In this document: positions 11,154 through 22,469 of the stretch, piece after piece | How positions within the stretch are numbered: the stretch's first letter is position 1 | Layout: each line of letters begins with the position of its first letter | DNA from: Polyporus tsugae | Taxonomy: Eukaryota > Basidiomycota > Agaricomycetes > Polyporales > Polyporaceae | NCBI GenBank assembly: GCA_024305745.1 | Contig: JAHRBS010000009.1 | Coordinates: forward strand, 930,001 to 994,000 | DNA length: 64,000 nt | Reading direction: 5' to 3' | Made by a program: the position numbers and the translations under genes | The notes under the pieces: generated by a model | What the model was told of the DNA's origin: nothing | Database searches by the model: none | Seen by the model: the letters and a program-made list of their open reading frames with translations, nothing else

Positions 11154-11325
11154 TCCTGGGGAAGATAGAGCGAAGCAAGCGGCAACACAGTCCAACAAAT
11201 AAGACCAAAACGCCCCGAAACAGGGAGTAGTACCCGACTGAGGACCAGCAGAGGAATCTGTGACAGAGGTTCCTAACGGAATACGTGTGAAGCGATGTAC
11301 CTAAGACAAACCAATAATAACATAC

Positions 11326-11659
11326 CGACGAATGCAAGAACGTCATTGATACCGTCCCCGGTGGTCACATTGACAGAGAGGCAATCAATGTCGAACTTTA
11401 GGGACAAGTCGTATTTGCTACTGAGGTAGCTTAGATGACGCTCCGAATAGTCGCAGGGAATGAGATCCCGTTTCGTGTGCACGGCGCAAGTCGATTCGGC
11501 GAACCTTCGTGCGGTATCAAGAGTCGTCAGTGAAACTTCCCCGGGTTCTTGGGCATCAACTAGGATCAGAGCCACGAAGGCCTCAGAAAATCCTTTCGCG
11601 AGCTGCACATCCAATACAAGAAGACTTCCGTCTTGCGGACAACGGTAGACTCGTTTGTT
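11326..11659 (-). CDS. unassigned exon with weak GTPase-like motifs
   Basis: One exon of 111 codons is bounded by an acceptor (CACACAG) and a strong donor (GTATGT). The translation begins NKRVYRCPQDGS and contains THTKRD-like HTKRDL and a SVNVTTGDGIND segment, which resemble the G4 and G5 motifs of small GTPases. No P-loop is visible, and upstream exons could not be assembled. The next acceptor (CCGTTAG) leads, in phase, into the sequence preceding the APH-like gene, so this may be the middle of one larger gene or a gene remnant. I do not recognise the family. Confidence 0.35.
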
Positions 11660-11967
11660 CTGTGTGATAGACCGTTAATTCTAGAGGTAAAGAAAAACAA
11701 GTAATGGAGACAGACCAGTACGGATGAACTTGAAGGAGTTGAAAGAGGTGCTCGCTAGACGCCGAGTCGGTTTGCTTCTGATGTAAATAAGCGCTCTTGT
11801 TTGTTCCTATTTGGGCGCAGGCTCGCGTGCGCATCCATGTCGGAAAGTTAGTTTTGTCCGTCACTGTCAACTAGAATATTCGGCCGCGGTTTCAACACTC
11901 ATTTTTCAACCTTGGTTCCTATTGCCGCGTCACGGTATATATGAGTTGTCGAGATAGCGACGTTAAC
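11660..11967. other. no gene recognised
   Basis: About 300 bp with a possible upstream exon on the minus strand (containing ASSEHLFQLLQVHPYW) but no convincing splice pair. Nothing else is recognised. Confidence 0.4.
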
Positions 11968-12310
11968 TCAGATCGACTGACACTAAGCGCCAGCCTCCAA
12001 TAACCTTTCGAGATGCACGGACGAATTCGAACTTTCTGCGACATCCAGTGGACTCAATGTGATAATATTTCCGCCAGGAAGACCTCTCGAATCCCCTCTC
12101 CCCGGCGCCCGGCACCGCAGACGCGTCTTTCCAAGAGTATCACAACCCAAGCTCGAAGGAGACGAATATCCCCCCGAACCCCGAAGCAGCTCCCCCGCTG
12201 TCCCACGTGCAGCGCCCTCGCACGTCCAGGGCCTGCCCTTCGTCTTCGTGTAATCGTCGCCTCCGACGTAAGGGGAGCCGAGCACGGCGGCCGGCGCGGA
12301 TCCGGATAAT
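11968..12310 (+). pseudogene. decayed inverted copy of the sirtuin/F-box locus
   Basis: From about 11968 to 12240 the plus strand resembles exon 3 of the sirtuin gene at 21116-22243: ATGCACGGACGAAT at 12013 matches the MHGRI codons, and CPTCSALARPG matches [11 protein letters not shown]. The alignment needs several indels and has lost the frame. At 12235-12283 the sequence switches to the reverse complement of the F-box gene's last exon; 21 of 23 bases around TCGTGTAATCGTCGCCTCCG match, and the antisense reads VGGDDYTKT against NGGDDYTRT. The two parts stand in the same relative order as the intact locus read in reverse. This is a genomic duplication relic with an internal deletion. Sequence to 12569 shows only weak further similarity. 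Confidence 0.75.
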
Positions 12311-12569
12311 GAATCATCTCTACGAACTAGGAGCTGCTCAGGACGTGCGGAGGAAGGGGCCTATTGGCGGTTCGACGCGAGGTGCGATGTGTCCACAGAC
12401 GTTAGTAGCGGATTCTGTAGTGTCCGATTGTCGCCACCAGCACTGGTGTTGCAAGCAGACGCATGCTTAGGAATCGCATTCTACGACATGCTCAGTACCC
12501 ATGCGAACCTACTCATCAAGCACAAGGATGGGTTTAATAGTGCAAGCGGTTGCCGCCAACGCCGAAAGC

Positions 12570-14748
12570 TTAAAGAGTAGACGACTGATTGCATCCCATA
12601 GCTACGTCCAGCAGCTTCACATAATCCGGGGTGCCCAGCCCAGTAATCTGCACGAACAAGTCTCAATTAGCCTATGGTCCTCACAAACACGCAACGAAGA
12701 AACTTCGACGACGACGTACCGCGTCCCATCCCGGCAGTGCGGGGAATCCGGCCGTCCCGCACCCGACATTGCTCCCCACCGTGATGTCGTTGAACACGCC
12801 GGCCGCTGCCGCGCTCGAATATAGCAGCGGGTTCAGGAACCCGAGCGTCGGCCGGCCCGCGTTGAGCAGCTGGTCGTTGACGAGCGCGACCATGCTCGCG
12901 AACATCGGGCTCGACGCGCTCGTCCCGAAGACCGGCACGATCTGCCCCGCGGCGACGATCTCGACGTCCCGGCCCTGCATCGCGACGTCGGGGAACGCGC
13001 GGCCCGTGGTGTTGAAGCGGCCCGCGAGCGGGCTCGGGTTGGAGGCGTTGGTGTTGGCGGTGATGTTGAGCGCGTTGAGGTAGTTGAGCGCCGCGACGGC
13101 CTGGTAGTCCGGGCGCGGGAAGATGTTGGAGAATCCTCCGGATGAGAAGGTCGCCGCGTTCTCGGGGCTCACGCCTTCGGTGCTCCCGACTGCGGTGACG
13201 CTGTGCGGTTGGATAAGGCGACGTAGAGATCGAGCTAGAAAAGTGCGACTTACAAGGGGCATGTGGCGGGGAAGACAGGAATGAACGAGCCATCGTCGCC
13301 ACACGTGTCATTAGACCGGATACCCGCGACGCCGCCATCGCCCGAGGCGAACAGGACGCTCGTCCCGCGCGTCCCCAGCTGTGCAAAGGAGAAGCACAAT
13401 GCTCTGTCAAAAGACGCGCGTTAGTTACCATCTTGATCATGGAGGGAAAGTGAGAAGGCATGCTCACTCCGCAACCTCTGGGGGAACAAGGTCCTCATTC
13501 GTGCCAAAACTCGTCGTAAGGACCGGGGGCGGGGTGTCCTGCTCGAGGAGGAAGTTGACGAGGTCCATGACCGATTGGAAGAACTCGGTCGAATTGGACC
13601 CGCCGGATGAAATGAACTGCACGGGGACGTTCGTCGCGAGCCCGACGGTATAATCAATGTCGAGACTCTGCGAAGGAACGATTCATGGCAATGAGCGTTT
13701 CGTGAGGGGTAAATGACGAAGAACACGTACGGCCTCCAGGGTCCCAGTGCCATTCGTCGGTCCTCCGTCTACACCGTGTACGCTGAACGTTCCGTTCTGG
13801 ATGTCGGGCCGTGTCGCCTTCAGGAAGTTCTACTCAAGCTGAGTGTGAGTCCGTGTCCAGGGGCGAGAGACGGCGCGACATACCGCCAAGTCAGTCTGGT
13901 TCGCGATCTCACCCAAGAACCCGGTGACCGCGATGCTGTTGTTTGGCGCGGTGGCGGGGGTGGTGGGGAGATTGTAAAGCGCCTGGATACAGAGGGGCTG
14001 GATCCCTTGGACGCAGACGGAAGGCACTAGCCTTCGCTTCGACAAGGATGTCGCCGCTCTCGGCGGCGTGACCGTGCGCAGAGGAGGCTTGCTGATGGGC
14101 GGTATTACTCTACACCAAACAAGGAGCGTCAATACCCGGCATGTCCTAGTCGCTGGAAGATACAAATCGTACTGGGTAGTAGGGTAGACGAATGCGAGGT
14201 GCGGTTGCATCGCAAGGGGGATCGCGTACAAGTCTGTCTTGTGCACTGTTGCGCCCGTCTCTTCGTGTATGAAGGCCTGATAGTTCGCGTTGAGCATCGC
14301 GTTGGCGGTCACGATTGGCACGCGAAGATGCAGCATATCCCCTGCGGGCGACGTGGCCTGGGGCGTCACGTTGTACTTCGCGAGCCAACTTGTGACGGCC
14401 TGGACATTCTCGGCGGATGGCGCGACGAAGGAGTTGACCTTGGAAACACGGTTAACACCCAATGGTCACTTATCTATGTCCCGAAAGGAGACGTACCTGG
14501 GACTTGGACAGGTGCCGCCCGTAGTTGGCGCTCGATGGATTGCTGATGTCCATCAGAGAGTCAATGAGGCCGGTTTTGTTGTTTGGGTTCAAGGCGAGGG
14601 TGATGGGGATCGTGAGGACCTCGTCGAGGAGGTCCGCAACCAATTCGCGGCTCCGGGAGGAGGCATGGGGCTGCTGAGAAGGAAGGAACGCGGGCCGCCC
14701 GAAGGAAAGTGGAAGGAGACTAAAAAGAAGCAGCCCGGCTGAAATCAT
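12570..14748 (-). CDS. secreted sedolisin-type (S53) serine-carboxyl protease
   Basis: Eight exons (minus): 14497-14748, 14173-14438, 13884-14109, 13731-13829, 13468-13667, 13254-13403, 12720-13200, 12570-12647; all phases agree, giving 583 aa. Residues 1-17 are a signal peptide, followed by a pro-kumamolisin prodomain. The mature enzyme shows the catalytic Glu and Asp in EASLDIDY (about E280 and D284, with the exon junction between EA and SLD), the oxyanion Asp in SGDGG (about D370), and the nucleophile in GTSASSP (about S492). FPDVAMQG, FNDITVG (calcium site) and ITGLGTPDY near the end are family hallmarks. The role is acid endo- or tripeptidyl-peptidase activity outside the cell or in the vacuole. 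It is probably functional. The first Met is the only one that gives a signal peptide. Confidence 0.93.
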
Positions 14749-16789
14749 GTTTGGGGAATGGCAAAAGGGACTATCCAGCGTGAAAGGAAGGAAAAATGGG
14801 GAAGGGGCCTGCCCAAAAGCGATCTATAAATCGGTTGCAATGAGCGCTGGGCAGTTCCGAGTGCAGGTTGAAATGTACCGCGAGGCGTTACCAAGGCTGA
14901 TTTCCTTCTCACAACCAGGACAACACATTCGATGGGAGCAATAAACAGTAGGTGGGTCGTGATCCATTCCGGTAGGGAGACGCGGTGGCGATGCGGCGTC
15001 TTCAAATCCAAAATCGTGTCCGACAAAATACAAATCCTCCAACGCATGGAATGTAGACGTGCTCCCTTTGTTGCGCGTGAAGTAGCTGAAGCCAACAGTT
15101 TCACTGAGATGGCGAAGCCGTCTGAATGTTTTGACGATGCACGTAATTATATCTTGTTGGGCGGAGGAGCTACACGAGGAAGTTGAACCCACCGTGAGCG
15201 CGTATGCCATAATCCATCATGACTTTGACGTCCACCATCCCGGATGTGCGGTCTCCGGCAATAGAAGACGGCGTCGGCCTCATTACATTTGTATATTATA
15301 TTTGCCATTGGTGAAAGGTGGCGCGGGAGAGAATGGCTCGTTCTGTCGCTCTAGACCTGTCATTCTGGAGATAATGACAACATGGTGACAACGAAAGATT
15401 TGGAACTCACCATACATGCATGCAGCCCGAGTTGAAATGTTGACGCGTCGTTGAGCTTTCGAAGCTGTGCCACTATTGCATCCGTCACGTAGATTCATAA
15501 ACGGGACGAGGACACTCAGTCTCTGGACGCCGTGCATATGAACATGGCCACAACGCTCTTGATACCAGCAGTCGTTCATGCTCGAAGCGTCCTATGACAT
15601 TATGACTGCATTGGGTACAATGTCTTGGGCCGCCCCGGACTATCGGCCTTCAATCCATCCATCTTTCAAACTCCTGGACGAAGAGATGGTGAAGGTTCAG
15701 CATTCATAAACCCATTAAAAGGTGGGAATGACAGGACACACCGCTGATGACCTAAGAATCCGTCCCCAAATGGTCCTCCCGTCCCCGCACTAGCTCCCCG
15801 AACGAGCCGTTACTGTCTATACAAACGTGAGCGTGCAAATCACCATGTGTGGGTGATGGAACGGTCGACGTACATTTGTTCTCCCCTCCAGAGAAGAGTG
15901 GGGGTGTGCGGCCGCAAGGAAGTGTGGGATGAAAGTCGTCGTCAAGAAGGGAGGCGACCACGGCGGCATGCTAGCGTTGTTTGCGTCACAATAGCACAAG
16001 TAGGATGTCGGCTGAGTGATGAGCGAATCGCAACGACGAGACCGAGAGACAGCTATATGGATCTGCTCGTCCGTCCAATCCCTTTATAACAAGCCACCAT
16101 GCCAAGCGAACCACGGAGGCGATGGGATGACAAGGTCAACGGGTCGAGAACGGCCTCGTGCTACACGCGGGGGGGTTGACACGTGCAGTCAAGGAAGGAG
16201 GCCAGCAGGCACAAACCAAGGATGGAAGTGGAAGTGGAAGCAGTACGGCGGACGGGCAAACCAGGGGCCGCGGGGTGAAATGGGCAAACCATATCCACTC
16301 GACATCGAACGCGGCCTGTTCACGAGACCTGCCTCTCCGTGCTCTTTATCGGATATTATTAAAATTGTCGATGGGTGGTCGTAGAGCGCGGGCTGCAGCG
16401 GGTACAAGACGCGCGCGATTGTGTTCGACGCCCGAAGCGTCTTGGCCATGTCCCGGGGGGAGAAGACAAACAAATCGAGTGAACAGGAAGACACGGAAGT
16501 GGACGAATACACAATCTCCGTCCGATGCCCTCCAACATGGTCCTCAAACGGCTTGGACAAACTGGGTAAATCCCTCCGCATGCAAATCTAGTAGCACGGA
16601 GATTTACCTACTTATAGAAAGAGCATGAGAAACATCCGTCGACATACTGACGCTACTTACACGTAATCCATGACACCATGATGATGCACCAGCAGCGGTC
16701 ACCCCGCGGAGGTGTCCATCTGCGCCGACGTAAAACCCGCATTATCGTCCTAGCCAGCCTCACCGTCTTCTCTCAGGGCCTAGTCAGCG
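14749..16789. other. 2-kb intergenic region, nothing recognised
   Basis: Short frames occur on both strands but none has family motifs, convincing exon chains or codon use like the neighbours. A TATA-like sequence (ctataaat near 14823) lies about 75 bp before the protease start and may serve it. Confidence 0.5.
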
Positions 16790-17593
16790 CTAGTCAGCAG
16801 CCGGGCCCTCTTCCTCGTCCTGATCGGCGTCGCGTGTCTTCGATCGAGACGACGATGCCTTGGACTTCCCATTCGTCGACCCCCGTTTTCTTCCTCCGCC
16901 ACGGCCACGGCCTCGACGCAAAGGCCCCGCGCTGCCGCTCATCACATGGTCCATCTGTGTCTTGACCTTCTTCGCCAGATTGCTCGTCTTGGCCGTCGGC
17001 GTCCCCATGCCCTCCCCGTTCGACGATGCGCCTGGGACTTTGGGTTTGAGCTCGACCTCCTTGAAACGGATTCGCCACTCCGTGTTCGCGACATGCACCA
17101 GCGCCTTCTTCCCCTGTGCCCGCTCGTGTGGTTGTTCATCTGCGCCGAATGTGGAGGCAGTTGGTCTTCGAGCGCGCTGGACTTTGCACTGTGCACAGCG
17201 GGAAGCCACTCACCTGTGCTCACCCCTGAGCTCGGCCCTGCAGCAGCTGCTTCTGAGAACAATAGTTCTGTTCCCAGCAAGGACACATGCTCGCCCTTCA
17301 GCATTGTCCCCGAGAGTTGCAGAAATGGCGTTGGAGTGTCCAGACCCTAATCCACGCACCCGGTGCATGTCAACTCTATCCACCCCATGCCTGTCGCTCC
17401 AAGCCATGTCTTTGAAAGCAGAGAGAAACGGAGTACTCACAATCAGACGATATGAAGAGGAACTTGGGACGAGAGTAGGCTCGACCGTGCCCAGGTCGAG
17501 TGTAACGTACTCGAGCTCGACTTCATCTTCTTCATATTCGCAGTCAGGACCGAACGATTCAACGTGCTTGTAGCCCGGAAAAAGGCTGTCCAT
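16790..17593 (-). CDS. TFIIIC small subunit (TFIIIC_sub6, Tfc7/Sfc7-like)
   Basis: Exons (minus): 17441-17593, 17214-17346, 16790-17139; 211 aa in phase. The triple-barrel domain is clear: EDEVELEYVTLDLG, then SSYRLI joined to GLDTPTPFLQLSGT, KGEHVSLLGTELLF, and later KKALVHVANTEWRIRFKEVEL. This matches the family of human GTF3C6 and yeast tau55, a subunit that pairs with the tau95 subunit in the RNA polymerase III factor TFIIIC binding box A of tRNA genes. The C-terminal 70 residues are a low-complexity Gly/Arg/Lys/Ser tail ending in acidic residues. The last intron has two possible short alternatives; the 74-nt choice was taken because it keeps phase and normal size. Confidence 0.82.
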
Positions 17594-17890
17594 GATGCGT
17601 GTGTGTTCAGCCAGTCGCAGAACGCGGAATATTTGAGTGATGGAGTGCACGGGCGGATTCAAGTTGCATACATAACAGATTGTAAGTTGATTGTAAGTAA
17701 GAATAAACAGTGAGTAATAAACAGCTGGAAATAGCCGAGTTATTGTACTTGTGCCGGCGCCTACCTCGAGGGCAGAGCACTGCCGCAACTGTTCAAGCAC
17801 TCTTGACCCCCAACCGCCACCTTCTCCCCCATCGCTCAGGACACAACCTTCATCTCCCTCTCTCAACCGTCACACAACTTCAAGTTCATC
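17594..17890. promoter_or_regulatory. divergent promoter of the TFIIIC subunit and histone H4 genes
   Basis: The two genes are transcribed away from each other across 297 bp. No clear TATA box is visible on either side. The H4 side has a CT-rich stretch just before the ATG (17850-17885), as is usual for strongly expressed fungal genes. Confidence 0.5.
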
Positions 17891-18653
17891 ATGTCTGGAC
17901 GTGGAAAAGGTGGAAAGGGTCTCGGAAAGTGCGTATTTCATGCCGTGCTGCTGTGTCGCGCAGGCGTGTCGCGTCTGTGGCTGCGCGACACTCGTCTGCC
18001 ACCCGAACACGTTGCTGACCGAGACCTGTAACTGCTCTTGCATCGACAGGGGCGGCGCAAAGCGTCACCGCAAGATCCTTCGCGACAACATCCAGGGTAT
18101 CACCAAGCCCGTACGTCGTCGCTCGTGTTTACGCCTGGGACAAAGGGTAGGAGACTGACCACCATGACCCCACGGACGACCACAGGCTATCCGTCGTCTC
18201 GCTCGCCGTGGTGGTGTGAAGCGTATTTCTGGTCTCATCTACGAGGAGACTCGTGGTGTGCTCAAGATCTTCCTCGAGAACGTGAGTAGCCTTCACCCTC
18301 CAACGCCGTCCCCCTCGCCCTTCAGCATGACTCATGCATCTCCATTTTCACAGGTCATTCGTGACTCCGTACGTATCCCTCATGGCTGCGCCGTGGTCGG
18401 TTCCAAAGATTTGCTGATGCACGTGCTCTTGCGCCCGTACAGGTCACCTACACCGAACACGCTAAGAGGCAAGTCTTCTTCCCACACTTGTTCCCCTTTG
18501 CTCTTCTCTCCCGCACCTTCTTTGCGATGTCTATTTGTTCCGCAGTCATATACTGATATGTTTCTGCGCGTATATAGGAAGACCGTCACTGCCCTCGACG
18601 TCGTGTACGCCCTCAAGCGCTCTGGCCGTACCCTCTACGGCTTCGGTGCTTAG
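17891..18653 (+). CDS. H4: histone H4
   Basis: Six exons: 17891-17928, 18050-18110, 18186-18281, 18354-18368, 18443-18468, 18578-18653; exactly 103 codons plus stop. The protein reads [13 protein letters not shown], then [20 protein letters not shown] and so on to RTLYGFGA, so it is a canonical core histone of the H3-H4 tetramer with the acetylatable N-tail intact. Differences from animal H4 are small (RDS for RDA, TALDVV for TAMDVV, final Ala for Gly). Exon 4 is a 15-nt microexon coding VIRDS. The intron after exon 5 begins GCAAGT and ends TATAG, so it is a GC-AG intron. Dense introns in H4 are known in basidiomycetes, and such genes give polyadenylated histone mRNA. Confidence 0.97.
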
Positions 18654-19209
18654 GTGTACCTTTCTCAAGCTATGATCGTCACTGCTACCGCCACAGCCAT
18701 CGTGGACAATGCCAATGTGTTCGCGTCTGTGCTGCTGATATACATAAGGAGCGCAAAGACCTTGCTCGTTCTGCTGTTCCTGAGTTTCTACATGTACGCG
18801 ACGTACTTAATGACGTCACGTCGTCCCCAGATTTGTACCCGTATGCGAGTAATGCTGTGACCATTGTATGAATATGTTGGTGCTATTCCCGTGCCGGCTT
18901 CGTGCGTGGCGAAGGTCGTTGGAGCCTCGACATTGAATTTTTCAGCATGTGAGATGACCCTTCCGTACATGATATTTTGGTTGTGGTACTGTAACCTGAG
19001 TAATATAAGTAATACCTTGCATTGCCGCGCACAGCCAGTGGCCGAACTTGGGCCGAACTAGTAAGTCGAAGCCTCAGCGACTCCTACGATTCAAATTGGT
19101 ATCACAGTCTTACAGTCACAGCAGTCCCGGAAAGTTACAGGTAGCTCACAAGTTCTGTCCTGGAATCAGGGGTTGACCATTGATATTGCAGCGACGACGC
19201 CGACGACTC
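18654..19209. other. H4 3' flank and F-box gene promoter, no gene seen
   Basis: 556 bp between two plus-strand genes. It must contain the H4 terminator and the next promoter. No animal-type histone stem-loop was seen after the H4 stop, and no further gene is recognised. Confidence 0.45.
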
Positions 19210-20854
19210 ATGGCCTCGGCACTGCCAGCAACACCCTCACTGCCAGCGACTGGTATCAAACTGACGTACGACACCCTATTACATGTGATCTCAGTGTCTT
19301 TCGATGCGATGGACGCCGTGAAACTCATGGCCACATGCCGACTCCTCTACCACGAAGGAGCCAAAATCGCTCTCAAGAAGGCTGTCGTCATCCGCAACAC
19401 GAAACAACTCGCCTCGTTTCTCAAATTCCTCCGCGCCGAGGAACTATCTCGCTGTCGACACCTCAGGCAACTGGAGCTTTGGGCATATCATCGGCCGTAC
19501 ACTGAACCGGATCTCGCTCAAGAACTTGTCCAGACCATTCCGCTTTTGATCAACATCGAGTATTTGCGGCTGTACCACGTGGAAGAACTCCTCGAACCTT
19601 ACCCTGCTCTCTCGCTCGCGTTGGCAGCACTCACCAGCTTGCGACACATCGAGCTTGACGGAGCCGGAGGGGTGACTTGCGAGCTTCTATCTCTCCTCCA
19701 GTCCCCTCTCATCTCCGCGAGCATCAACTTCCTCGGCGAATCGGACGAGAGGATTTGGGACCACCTGGATGCTGATGAGTGGCCCAACTACCATCCCACG
19801 ACGCTTCTCGCAAACTTTGCGCCGACCCTCGAGGAGCTGCAGTGCACAGCGTGGTACACGACGTCGGACACCGTCATCTCGGACAAGGTCTATCCTAACA
19901 TGCGCAAGCTGTCGATCGAGCTCCACGAGTTCCCCCTCCGGATGGATCCCTTCATCCGCGCCTTTCCCAACCTCAACGACCTCCGCGTCTGCACCGAGTA
20001 CCATGGTGGCGGTGTGGGCACCTTTGATTTGGAGAACATGCAGACGAGTCGCGAAATAAATGTCACCGCGCAAGAGTTCTCCGGGACGTGGCCCCACCTC
20101 GAGCACTTCAGCGGCTGTCTCGTCGATCTCTACGCCATCGGTCTCGCATGCCCCATCCGTCGTGTTACCATCGTGGACAACCTGGATGACGGACCGAGGA
20201 CGGACATGCTGGCGACGGTGTTGCGCTCGGCGCGGCCGTTGCACCTCAAGCTCGAGGGAATCACCGGCTCGATGCTCGGTGATTCCGATCGGGGCCTCAT
20301 TTCGATGTTGCGGGATGAGAGCGCGTCTCGCCTGCTCAACCTTGCAGTGTGTATCTACTTTGGCGAGGAGGACCGCGAGAAGGACCTGGGAGTCGTCATT
20401 GTACGTGTTTGATCGCTCGATGATGTCCCGATCGCGTAGTTGAGCTCACCGATTCGATTCGTCGGAAATGCAGAATGACCTCGTTTCGACGTTTGTCCAT
20501 CTGCCTCTCAAATCCCTCGAGATGAGGTTCGACACGGAGATGCTCGATCCGACCCCGAAGCCAGATTTCACGGAGGTCATGACGCGCCGTCACAGAGGCC
20601 TGCCAGAGCCGCCCGTACCGACCCCAGCCCCTCTTACGCCGGCGGAGCTCTCCCTGAGGGCTTTGGGAATGGATATAGATGCCCTTGTTGCGCGGCTCGA
20701 ATCCGTCCCCTCGCTCGAGGCTGCGCGCGTCGTGCTGCCCACCTCTCGTAACGGAGGCGACGACTACACGAGGACCATCACGAAGGGCACGGCGCGCTTG
20801 CTTGGAGACGAGCAGTGGGATGACTGGCTCCCTGGAAAGAATGAACTTGGTTGA
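19210..20854 (+). CDS. F-box-like / leucine-rich protein
   Basis: Exons 19210-20400 and 20474-20854 are joined across a 73-nt intron (GTACGT...TGCAG), giving 523 aa. The start is the ATG giving MASALPATPS; the frame is open upstream without another ATG. Residues about 18-60 (LTYDTLLHVISVSFDAMDAVKLMATCRLLYHEG) look like a divergent F-box helix set, followed by irregular leucine-rich segments (LRQLELWAY, LEYLRLYHVEE, LRHIELDG, LEELQCTAW, MRKLSIELHEFPL). Such proteins usually bring substrates to SCF ubiquitin ligases and are greatly expanded in agaricomycetes. The substrate is unknown. A piece of its last exon exists as a relic near 12.26 kb. Confidence 0.8.
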
Positions 20855-21115
20855 GTACGTTTGTCTTTGTCTTTTCTCACGGTAGTTGCGTGCTGTCCGC
20901 TGATTGGGCTGGGATCTTGCCTAGCATTGACACGACAGCTGAGCTTCAGAGTTTTACGTGTTACATCCCTCTCAGATCCTCGCCAACCGACTCTCTACGA
21001 CACTGAACGTTAACTCTGGATGCGATTGACCTCGTTTCGGGATGTACTTAGTCCTTCTGAACCTTCTTGTTCGCTAGGGGTGGGTGCGAGTGACGTGTAG
21101 CCTCGACGGTGGCTA

Positions 21116-22243
21116 TCAGTCCACCAATTCCGGGAAGATCGCAGGAAGGACGTTCTCGCAGGGTCCCTGGAAAACGAAGTCGGCCCGCTCGTCCTTCTCG
21201 CTCGGGTCCAGATTGAATACCGCCACCTTGCCCCCGTGCCTCTGCACGCGGTACGCGTATGTGGATGCAGGGCGTACCTGTGAATGCTATACTCAGCGTC
21301 GATGTAGCACATAGAGAGGGAAGTTGATGCGTACGGTTGAAGACGTGCCGATCACCAGACACATGTCGGCCTTGTAGACGATGCTGTTGATCTCGTCGAG
21401 GTGGTACGGCTTCTCACCGAACCATACGACTCCCGGCCGCGCGAGGGCGCCGCACGCGGGACAGCGGGGGAGGTGCTCTGGGGGGATGTTCGTCTCCTTC
21501 GAGCCTGCGTCGTGGTAGTCTTGGAAAGATGCATCGGCAGCACCGAGAGCGGGGGAGAGTGGATCTGAGACATCTTCTTGGCGGTAGTCGCATTGAGTGC
21601 ACTGTACGTCGCAGATCCGTCCGTGCATCTCGAGGATCGAGTTGGGAAACGTCGTTGGAGGCAGGCGCCTTGCGGGGATCTCGCTCTGGGTGTCGGTACC
21701 GGTCTCGGGCGTGGGGATTGATGCCAGTCGATTTGAAAGGGATTGCAAAGCAAGTGTGGACAAGCGGTCTACGTTCTGAGTCACGAGATGGAAAGACTTG
21801 GCCTCTGGGGCGACTTTGTGCATGTACTTCCGCACAGAAAGTTTCGCGAGAATCTCGTGCGCTAGGTTGGGCTTGGCCTGTAGGGTTCTGCGATAGATGC
21901 AGCTCAGCAGTTGTATATCCCGAGGATTAGTTGCGGGAACTTACTTGCTCCGGCGGTAATGGTAGAATTGCCAGACTAGGGAGGGGTTTGTTTGGAATGC
22001 TTCTGGAGCGGCTAACGCTGTGGCGTCCAAGGAGCGCCACATGCCACCTCCATCACGGAAGGTAGGAATACCTTCGAATGAATTGATAAGTAGTGCTCTG
22101 AGTAAACGACCGTGTGCTGCTTCGTCACCTGAAGCTGCAGAAAGACCTGCTCCCGCCACAACGACGATGTGCTTGCTCTTCCGAAAGGATTCACGGAAAG
22201 CGGAGACAGATTTTTGATCCAGAGGGGGCTCAAACGTTGCCAT
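21116..22243 (-). CDS. class III sirtuin (SIRT5-like NAD-dependent deacylase)
   Basis: Exons (minus): 22129-22243, 21945-22071, 21335-21887, 21116-21277; 318 aa. All three introns are 57 nt. Motifs are the NAD loop [11 protein letters not shown], then [17 protein letters not shown] (the Tyr and Arg, three apart, that bind succinyl or malonyl groups in SIRT5), VTQNVDRLS, the catalytic His in EMHGRI, zinc cysteines CTQC and CPAC, and [18 protein letters not shown] and FNLDPS. The predicted activity is removal of succinyl, malonyl or glutaryl groups from lysines using NAD. An insertion of about 35 residues lies between the TQNVD and HG motifs. It converges with the F-box gene. The first intron is in frame without a stop, so its retention would add 19 residues after the NAD loop. 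Confidence 0.92.
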
Positions 22244-22469
22244 TTGAACAGCTCTCGCGACGTAATTAGGAAGTAACGTGTACCTTGCTATCTGGTAGTA
22301 CTAGTTTGAAGGCGAAGTGACAAGTACCGGCGTATACTGTGGTGGAAACGGTTGTTGAACAACGTCTTCCAAGTTGGGGTTGCCCCAAACAGGAACAAAC
22401 AGTACAGGGCGAGGCGCTCACCGTTGCTGCTGGTAGAAGCCAGTCCGCCCAGCACCAGCAGCGAGCACC

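Noticed and set aside
12440..12500. Further sirtuin similarity after the relic (GCAGACGCATGCTTAGG segment)
   Set aside because: Identity is only about half over 45 bases, so it was not included in the relic.
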